DNA of 64,000 nucleotides, from the NCBI GenBank assembly GCA_016219275.1, contig JACRBM010000105.1, positions 1 through 64,000 of the forward strand. Reading direction: 5' to 3'. Below, in pieces: positions 39,588-45,249 of the stretch; within the stretch, counting starts at the first letter, position 1, and each line of letters begins with the position of its first letter. The stretch is from Chloroflexota bacterium. GTDB lineage: Bacteria > Chloroflexota > Anaerolineae > UBA4142. The notes under the pieces were generated by a model, which was not told the DNA's origin, did not search any database, and saw nothing but the letters and a program-made list of their open reading frames with translations. The translations under genes and the position numbers were made by a program.

Positions 39588-41591
39588 ATGGACATCCGTC
39601 TCGTCGTTCTCTTGCTCATTTTGATCCCGCTGATCGTAACGGGCGCTATCGCCGCATCGGGCATGGCGATGAACACGTTGCTGATCGTCGTCCTGGGCGG
39701 TGTGATGATCTATCTCACCTACAATTTCTATTCTCGCCGAATTGATCGTGAGATCATCCAAGCCGACCCCAAAAAAGCGACGCCGGCAAAACTGTACATG
39801 GATGGTGTGGACTTTATGCCCACCAGCCGGAATGTGTTGTACGGTTATCACTTCAAGTCCATTGCCGCGGCAGGTCCTATCACGGGACCCATCGTTGCCG
39901 CGACATTCTGGGGCTGGCTCCCCTCTCTGCTTTGGCTCGTCCTCGGTGTGACATTCATCGGTTGGGCGGCGGATTATTCCGCCATCATGCTCTCAGTGCG
40001 CAATGATGGCAACTCGCTTAGCGCGATCACGTACCGCCTGATTGCTCCACGCACGCGCACAATTCTGTTTGTGTTCATCTTCTTCTACTTGCTCCTGGTC
40101 GCCGGCGCGTTCATGGGCGTGATGACCGCGTTGATGGCGGCGCGCCCGGATGTTCCACTCGGCTTGTTTACACTCGCCGTGATGGGGTTGCTGGCTGGTC
40201 AAATGCTCTATCGCTGGAAGATGGACTTGATCATGGTGACCGTGATTACGGTCACGCTCACCATCGCCGCGATGGCGCTGGGTCCGCTCGTCACAGGTAA
40301 AGATGCGGCAGGCAAGGATGTTCAACCCGTCGTCCAAGCCGTGACTGGTTTGAACGCCGCGATTGATGGTCTCACTAACAAACAGCCGCTCTTCGTCGTC
40401 GTTGATCCGACGCGCGCCGATCCGCGCACGCCGGCAATCGGCGCGGATGGCAAACGTCCCGAGACCGTGGCGTACGATGCCAAGAACGATGCGATCCGGA
40501 CTTTGCCGAACTATCTCTTCTGGGCGATCTTCCTGCTCGCGTTCAGTTACCTGGGCACGAACTTGCCGATCTGGCGATTCGCACAACCGGTGAACTATAT
40601 CGGTTTCTGGATCATGTTGTTCACTATCGGCTTGAGCGCAGTCGGCGGCTTGCTCGCGCCGTTCCTCGCGCCCAAGGTTGCCACGTTCACTCTGCCGGCA
40701 TTCAAGCCGAACGTCAATCTACCTAACGTGTACGACCTGGGCTTTACCTTCGTTGCCGGCAAGCAATGGCAACCGCTGTGGCCCATGCTCTTCGTCACGA
40801 TTGCGTGCGGCGCGATTTCCGGCTGGCACTCGCTCATTGGCTCGGTCAACACCTCGCGTCAGTTGGAGTACGAAACCGACGCGTTGCCGGTCGGCGGCGG
40901 CGGCATGTTGAGCGAGAACACACTCGGCTTGCTCGCGCTGACGGCAGTCGCGATTACCGGTCTGGCTGGTGTCGGCGCGTTCGCCACTGGCGTCGGTCGC
41001 TTGCTCGATGTGATCTTTGGCGGCGGGAGTGGCGCGTTCGTCGCGTACGGTACCGCGCTCGGCTTTGGCGCGTTCATGGTCATCGTGTTGACGGTGGTGC
41101 AGTTGATCTTTCGCGTGATGCGTGTGACCTTGACCGAATGGCTCGGCGAAGCGGTCCCTCTGCTCAAGAACCCGCACGTGTCCACCATCATCTCGATGGC
41201 GATCGCGTTGTTCCTCTTGCTCACTGGCACGTGGGTGTACTTGTGGCAACTGTTCGGCTCGGCGAACCAGTTGATGGCGGCGCTCGGTCTGCTCATCGTC
41301 TCGATCTGGTTGCGCTCGACCGGACGGAATCCGATGTACGCGCTCGTTCCGATGCTGTTCATGTACATCACCACCATGGCGGCGACTATCGTCATCGGGT
41401 ACAATCAATACGTCAACGTGCTCACCGCGCCGGCATTCGCCGGTCAAATGATCGTGCAAATCGGCGGTTGGACGCAGTTGATCATTTCCGCATTGCTCTT
41501 TGTCTGCGCGGCGGTCATTGCCTGGGATGCCTGGATCGCGTGGCAACGCTATTCCAAAGCGCCCAAGGCAGCGGGCGCTCAAGCAGAATAA
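39588..41591 (+). CDS. cstA: Carbon starvation protein A family transporter
   Basis: 667 residues, about 16 hydrophobic helices. Family hallmarks include H-F-K-S-I-A-A-A-G-P-I-T-G-P (the HF.SIAGAGPI.GP motif), W-G-W-L-P-S and Q-L-E-Y-E-T-D-A-L-P-V-G-G-G-G-M-L-S-E. CstA proteins import peptides or pyruvate during carbon limitation. GGAGG (39577-39581) favours the ATG at 39588 over 39585. The central loop (about residues 230-290, K-D-A-A-G-K-D...) is longer than usual. Confidence 0.92.
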   Translation: MDIRLVVLLLILIPLIVTGAIAASGMAMNTLLIVVLGGVMIYLTYNFYSRRIDREIIQADPKKATPAKLYMDGVDFMPTSRNVLYGYHFKSIAAAGPITGPIVAATFWGWLPSLLWLVLGVTFIGWAADYSAIMLSVRNDGNSLSAITYRLIAPRTRTILFVFIFFYLLLVAGAFMGVMTALMAARPDVPLGLFTLAVMGLLAGQMLYRWKMDLIMVTVITVTLTIAAMALGPLVTGKDAAGKDVQPVVQAVTGLNAAIDGLTNKQPLFVVVDPTRADPRTPAIGADGKRPETVAYDAKNDAIRTLPNYLFWAIFLLAFSYLGTNLPIWRFAQPVNYIGFWIMLFTIGLSAVGGLLAPFLAPKVATFTLPAFKPNVNLPNVYDLGFTFVAGKQWQPLWPMLFVTIACGAISGWHSLIGSVNTSRQLEYETDALPVGGGGMLSENTLGLLALTAVAITGLAGVGAFATGVGRLLDVIFGGGSGAFVAYGTALGFGAFMVIVLTVVQLIFRVMRVTLTEWLGEAVPLLKNPHVSTIISMAIALFLLLTGTWVYLWQLFGSANQLMAALGLLIVSIWLRSTGRNPMYALVPMLFMYITTMAATIVIGYNQYVNVLTAPAFAGQMIVQIGGWTQLIISALLFVCAAVIAWDAWIAWQRYSKAPKAAGAQAE

Positions 41592-41661
41592 CTCACAACC
41601 GAATACAACCGAATAAACGAATCGTCCTCGCGAATTGATCGCGAGGACGATTCTCATTTTC

Positions 41662-42306
41662 TCAAGTGATGTCTTGCGCCAGTCTTTTCAAATTGGCAAA
41701 CCAGTTGTTCGCATTGTCCTGGTTGCCGTCTGGCATCAGCCAGTGAACCTCCAGGTTCGGCACGGTGCGATGCACCGACAAGCGCACCAGTTTTCCGCCG
41801 GCTTTCGTTGCCAGGTCAATCAGCGGTTGCGCGTCGTGGTTGTCGCCGCCGGAGCGATACGCTTCGAGTCCTTGCGCGGTCAAGGGTACCGGCGTCCAAT
41901 TTTTTTTCTTGACATCGCGTTCGGTGTGATGCGTCGTCCAACCCTTCGGGTCGAACACTTCGAGTTCAAAGCGCGTGGCGTTGTCCAATTGCGCGCGAAA
42001 GATCATCAAGTCGCGTCTGCCGCGCCAACGCGACCACAACCAATGCACAGGCACATCGCGCGGCTCGAAGACGAATAGAACTTCGGCGGTGCGAAACGGC
42101 GCGAACGACTTGGTGACCTTGATTTCGGCGACCGAGGAACCCAGCCAGCGCACCGTCGCGCGCTCGCCGACCAACGGCAAGCCGCCGCGCATCCACTTGA
42201 TCACGCGATCCCCTTTGCGGATGTTCAAATGTGTGCCGATGGCGAACGCTCCTAGAATCACAACTGCGAAAGCGAGCAACAACGTAAATGTGATGTTATC
42301 CGGCAT
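41662..42306 (-). CDS. Single-pass membrane protein of unknown function
   Basis: 214 residues from ATG 42306. One N-terminal hydrophobic helix (F-T-L-L-L-A-F-A-V-V-I-L-G-A-F-A-I) followed by a soluble domain with W-M-R-G-G-L-P-L-V-G-E-R-A-T-V-R-W-L-G-S-S-V and several Trp-rich strands. Not recognised. Its promoter is back to back with that of the ArsA operon. Confidence 0.75.
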   Translation of the reverse strand: MPDNITFTLLLAFAVVILGAFAIGTHLNIRKGDRVIKWMRGGLPLVGERATVRWLGSSVAEIKVTKSFAPFRTAEVLFVFEPRDVPVHWLWSRWRGRRDLMIFRAQLDNATRFELEVFDPKGWTTHHTERDVKKKNWTPVPLTAQGLEAYRSGGDNHDAQPLIDLATKAGGKLVRLSVHRTVPNLEVHWLMPDGNQDNANNWFANLKRLAQDIT

Positions 42307-42342
42307 AACGAACCCATGTCCTTTCCGCGCGTCAGTGCGGCG

Positions 42343-42404
42343 ATTATAGCACGGCGGATAGAGGGCGTCAATTTTTTGACAAGGCATCTTCACGATGCTA
42401 TAAT
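42343..42404. promoter_or_regulatory. Back-to-back divergent promoters
   Basis: Minus strand: TTGACG (42366-42371) and TATAAT (42343-42348). Plus strand: TTGACA (42376-42381) and TATAAT (42399-42404). Both have 17-base spacers and near-perfect boxes, and the two -35 boxes are four bases apart. RNA polymerase cannot occupy both at once, so the 214-residue membrane protein and the ArsA operon may be reciprocally expressed. Confidence 0.85.
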
Positions 42405-42431
42405 GACTATGATAAGGTAGGCGAATCCACA

Positions 42432-42719
42432 ATGAGAGCCGTGGTGAAACACATGAGTTGGTTGCAAAAGGTGCGCGAGTTTTTGTATGGCTTTACGGCG
42501 TACGAATTCGAACAGCATTTTGTCGAAATGCGCGCCTCGCTCGAAACGCTTTTCATCGCGCTCACGTTTGGCGATATGCTCGGCTTGCCCATCATCCCTC
42601 CGTACTATTCATTGCGCTTGCTCCCCTTTGTCGTTCCCAGCATCAAAACGTGGAAGCGCCGCGTCAATCGTGAACGCGAACTGTTTGACGACCACGAACT
42701 CGATCTGCACGGATTATAA
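42432..42719 (+). CDS. Small hydrophobic-hairpin protein, paralogue 1 (ArsA operon)
   Basis: 95 residues, not recognised. A basic amphipathic N-terminus (W-L-Q-K-V-R-E-F-L-Y-G) precedes T-L-F-I-A-L-T-F-G-D-M-L-G-L-P-I-I-P-P-Y-Y-S (split), then L-R-L-L-P-F-V-V-P, then a W-K-R-R basic tail. The G-D-x-x-G-x-P-I-x-P-P-Y-Y-S-L-R-L-L-P core is shared with the next gene, so they are tandem paralogues. The hydrophobic core plus basic flanks suggests membrane association. Confidence 0.8.
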   Translation: MRAVVKHMSWLQKVREFLYGFTAYEFEQHFVEMRASLETLFIALTFGDMLGLPIIPPYYSLRLLPFVVPSIKTWKRRVNRERELFDDHELDLHGL

Positions 42720-42746
42720 ATTCGATTTCACACAAAGGAGTGTCCT

Positions 42747-43037
42747 ATGCCAGAAGAAAAAGCCAAGAAAGAAAAGCGCGGCGGACTTGCTGGGGTTGTA
42801 GACAACCTCAAAGAAGTTATGTATGGAATGGCGGCGCACGATATGAGCCGCTATGCCGTCCGCACGCGCGCCTCGATGGAGCACCTGTTCATCCTCATCA
42901 CGATGGGTGACCTGATCGGCGTCCCGATTTTGCCCCCGTACTACTCTCTGCGCTTGTTGCCGTACGTCGTGCCGAACATCGCGACCTGGAAACGCCGCAT
43001 GTTGCGCGAAAAAGACATCAGCGACGCGATGTTCTAG
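42747..43037 (+). CDS. Small hydrophobic-hairpin protein, paralogue 2 (ArsA operon)
   Basis: 96 residues. A lysine-rich head (P-E-E-K-A-K-K-E-K-R) is followed by the same core as its neighbour: M-E-H-L-F-I-L-I-T-M-G-D-L-I-G-V-P-I-L, P-P-Y-Y-S-L-R-L-L-P-Y-V-V-P, W-K-R-R. AAAGGAG precedes the ATG. Two such proteins ahead of two ArsA-like ATPases suggests one partner or client per ATPase. Confidence 0.82.
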   Translation: MPEEKAKKEKRGGLAGVVDNLKEVMYGMAAHDMSRYAVRTRASMEHLFILITMGDLIGVPILPPYYSLRLLPYVVPNIATWKRRMLREKDISDAMF

Positions 43038-43145
43038 CGAATGGCGAATAGCATATAGCAAATAGCCGATAGCAAATGGAAAGGTAGGCAATTTGCCATT
43101 TGCTATACGCCATCAGCCATCAGCCATCAGCCAATTGGAGTCTTC
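43038..43145. repeat. Intergenic repeat (ATAGCAAATAGC / GCCATCAGCCAT family)
   Basis: GCGAATAGCATATAGCAAATAGC-type words (split), then their complements GCAATTTGCCATTTGC and three tandem CATCAGC units. Related words lie in frame inside topA (45455-45540 and 46765-46855). Confidence 0.85.
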
Positions 43146-44117
43146 ATGTCACTCAAAGATGTTTTTCAACAAAATCCCGACCGTCGCTACATCATGTTCG
43201 GCGGCAAAGGCGGTCTGGGGAAAACGACGTTTTCCGCCGCCACCGCGTACTGGCTGGCGTCGCAAGGGCACAAGGTGCTCGTGTTCTCCGTAGACCCGCA
43301 AGCCAGCTTGACCGATATTTTCCAGAAAGATATTTTTGGCAAAGGCGCGGTCAAGATCATGGACAACCTGTGGGCGCAAGAGATTGACGCCGACAGCCAC
43401 ATCAAGAATTACCAGAACGAAATCCGCAAAAAGATTCTCGACATGTACGGCTTTGACAAAGTGCCGGACGAAATCGAGGATTATATCCAAGCCGCGTCCG
43501 CCGAACCGGCGATGGAAGAGTCCGCGATCTTTGATGCAGTCGTGGACATTATGGTCGAGGGGCAGTACGATTACTACATCTACGACCTCGTGCCGCTTGG
43601 ACACGCGCTGTACTATCTCTCGATGGCTAAAGTGTACGACGAGTGGATTAACAAGATCACCAAACTGCGCGAGGAAATGCGCGAGTACGAAACGATGGTG
43701 TCGCGCATCAAACGCGAAAAGGAAACCGACGAGGACAAGATCCTCGGCGAGTTGCTGTACATCAAAAAGCGCATCAACGCGTCGTCGCAGATCCTTACCG
43801 ACAAGGTCAAGACCGCGTTCTTCTTCGTCGTCGTGCCGGAAGAAATGATCATTCTCGATACGCAAAAAGCCGCCGAGTTGTTCGCGAAATTCGACGTGCC
43901 GATTGCCGGGTATATCGTCAACCGCGTGTTGCCGCCCGAACTGCGTAACCAAGTCGTGCCGGCGTACTTGCATAATCGCTTGCAAATGCAGAGCGGTTAC
44001 ATGGACAAGATCAAGGAAACGCTGGGCGACCAAGTGCGCGGTTATGTGCCCGAGATGGAACGCGACGTCACTGGCTTGGCGATGATCGAAAAACTCGCCA
44101 AGATCATGTACGGGTAG
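43146..44117 (+). CDS. ArsA/Get3-like ATPase A (switch I Asp kept, His lost)
   Basis: 323 residues, SIMIBI-class ATPase. Deviant Walker A G-G-K-G-G-L-G-K-T (19-27) has the signature lysine needed for dimeric hydrolysis. Switch I reads S-V-D-P-Q-A-S, where Get3/ArsA have S-T-D-P-A-H-(S/N): the catalytic Asp (Asp50) is present but the His position is Ala. Switch II reads D-L-V-P-L-G-H (147-153) against canonical D-T-A-P-T-G-H. No CxxC zinc motif and no arsenic genes nearby, so arsenite transport is unlikely. A coiled, charged segment (about 170-215) could be the client-binding helical subdomain. Confidence 0.88.
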   Translation: MSLKDVFQQNPDRRYIMFGGKGGLGKTTFSAATAYWLASQGHKVLVFSVDPQASLTDIFQKDIFGKGAVKIMDNLWAQEIDADSHIKNYQNEIRKKILDMYGFDKVPDEIEDYIQAASAEPAMEESAIFDAVVDIMVEGQYDYYIYDLVPLGHALYYLSMAKVYDEWINKITKLREEMREYETMVSRIKREKETDEDKILGELLYIKKRINASSQILTDKVKTAFFFVVVPEEMIILDTQKAAELFAKFDVPIAGYIVNRVLPPELRNQVVPAYLHNRLQMQSGYMDKIKETLGDQVRGYVPEMERDVTGLAMIEKLAKIMYG

Positions 44118-44129
44118 GAGTGAAGCAAA

Positions 44130-45113
44130 ATGGCTGGCATTGACAAATCAATGGCGCAGTACGTCAAGGACCGTCCCGGACTCAAGTACATTTTCTTCGG
44201 CGGCAAGGGCGGCGTGGGCAAGACCGTGATGGCAGGCGTTACCGCGATGTGGTTCGCGCAACAAGGTCGCAAGACGATGCTCGCGTCCACCAACCCGGTC
44301 CACTCGCTCTCCGGCTTGCTCGATCAAAACGTATTCGGGCAACCGACGGCGGTGAAAGGCGTGCCGAATCTGTGGGCGTACGAAATTGATACGAAGGAAA
44401 CCATCGAACGCTCCAAAGCCGACATCAAGAACAAGATTCAATGGTTTTTGAAATTCGCGGAAATCTCGACGCAAGCCGATCAGTTCGTCGAATCGGCGAC
44501 GATGAATCCGGCATTCGAAGAATCCGCGATGTTCGAGAACATGATCGAGTTGATGTTCAAAGACGAGTACGACGTGTACGTGTTCGACACCGCGCCGACC
44601 GCGAACGCGCGGCGCTTGCTCGGCATGAGCAAGGTCTATTCGCTCTGGGTCAACAAGATGATGAAATCGCGCGATGAAGCGCGCTCGTTGCGTGAGATGC
44701 TCTCGTTCACCAAGAAAAAAGAAGAAGACCCGCTGATGGATTACCTTATCAGTTTCCGCGATCGCATGGCTCACGCGCAAAAACTACTCACTGACAAGGC
44801 GCTCACCTCGTTCTTCTTCGTCACTCTCCCCGAGGCGTTGCCCATCGCGGTGATCAAGCGATTTATCAACTGGTTCCACGATTTCGGCATCCCGGTTGGT
44901 GGTGTGCTGGTCAACATGGTCATTCAAAAAGACCAGGTGCTCACATCGTCACCCGAATTCGTGCGCAACCGCGTCGCGATGCAAGATGCGTACATGGATC
45001 AAATCTGGAGCGATTTTAACGGTCAAGTGCGCGCGGTCATCCCGCTTCTCGATAACGAAGTGCGCGGCGTCAAAGGGTTGGAGAATTTCGTCAAGCACAC
45101 GTTCGTCGGATAG
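44130..45113 (+). CDS. ArsA/Get3-like ATPase B (switch I Asp replaced by Asn)
   Basis: 327 residues. Walker A G-G-K-G-G-V-G-K-T (24-32). Switch I is S-T-N-P-V-H-S: His is kept but the catalytic Asp is Asn (Asn55), the same substitution as the hydrolysis-dead D57N of yeast Get3. Switch II is D-T-A-P-T-A-N (153-159), keeping D-T-A-P-T and losing the G-H that ATPase A retains. The two proteins are therefore degenerate at complementary positions and probably form a heterodimer. Starts 12 bases after ATPase A; SD is AGGAGTG. Confidence 0.88.
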   Translation: MAGIDKSMAQYVKDRPGLKYIFFGGKGGVGKTVMAGVTAMWFAQQGRKTMLASTNPVHSLSGLLDQNVFGQPTAVKGVPNLWAYEIDTKETIERSKADIKNKIQWFLKFAEISTQADQFVESATMNPAFEESAMFENMIELMFKDEYDVYVFDTAPTANARRLLGMSKVYSLWVNKMMKSRDEARSLREMLSFTKKKEEDPLMDYLISFRDRMAHAQKLLTDKALTSFFFVTLPEALPIAVIKRFINWFHDFGIPVGGVLVNMVIQKDQVLTSSPEFVRNRVAMQDAYMDQIWSDFNGQVRAVIPLLDNEVRGVKGLENFVKHTFVG

Positions 45114-45132
45114 AAATTGGAAGTTGGAGATT

Positions 45133-45170
45133 AGAGGTTGGAGGTACGCGTCTCCAACCTCTTTTATTTT
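45133..45170 (+). terminator. Intrinsic terminator ending the ArsA operon
   Basis: AGAGGTTGGAG (45133-45143) / CTCCAACCTCT (45152-45162) followed by TTTATTTT; about 20 bases after the stop. Confidence 0.85.
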
Positions 45171-45199
45171 GTGGTATACTCAAGCCAATCCAAAATCAG

Positions 45200-45231
45200 A
45201 AACCCTTGCACCGCCCGCAAGGGCAGGTGTC
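45200..45231. repeat. 32-base repeat upstream of topA identical to one inside lysA
   Basis: The segment with core ACCCTTGCACCGCCCGCAAG is exactly the same as 30162-30193, and both are flanked by AAAATCGAAAT-type words. It lies in the leader just before the topA ATG. Confidence 0.92.
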
Positions 45232-45249
45232 AAAAATCGGAAATCTAAA

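Noticed and set aside
39374-39745. 123-codon plus-strand frame across the cstA start
   Set aside because: Begins upstream of the promoter, overlaps the cstA N-terminus and has no domain character.
43146-45113. Arsenite efflux operon
   Set aside because: ArsA-like folds but no CxxC metal site, no ArsB/ArsR/ArsC neighbours and degenerate switch motifs.
44896-45249. N-terminal extension of TopA into the ArsA gene
   Set aside because: The upstream frame overlaps a clear ATPase gene, a terminator and a repeat; the zinc-ribbon start at 45250 is the natural beginning.
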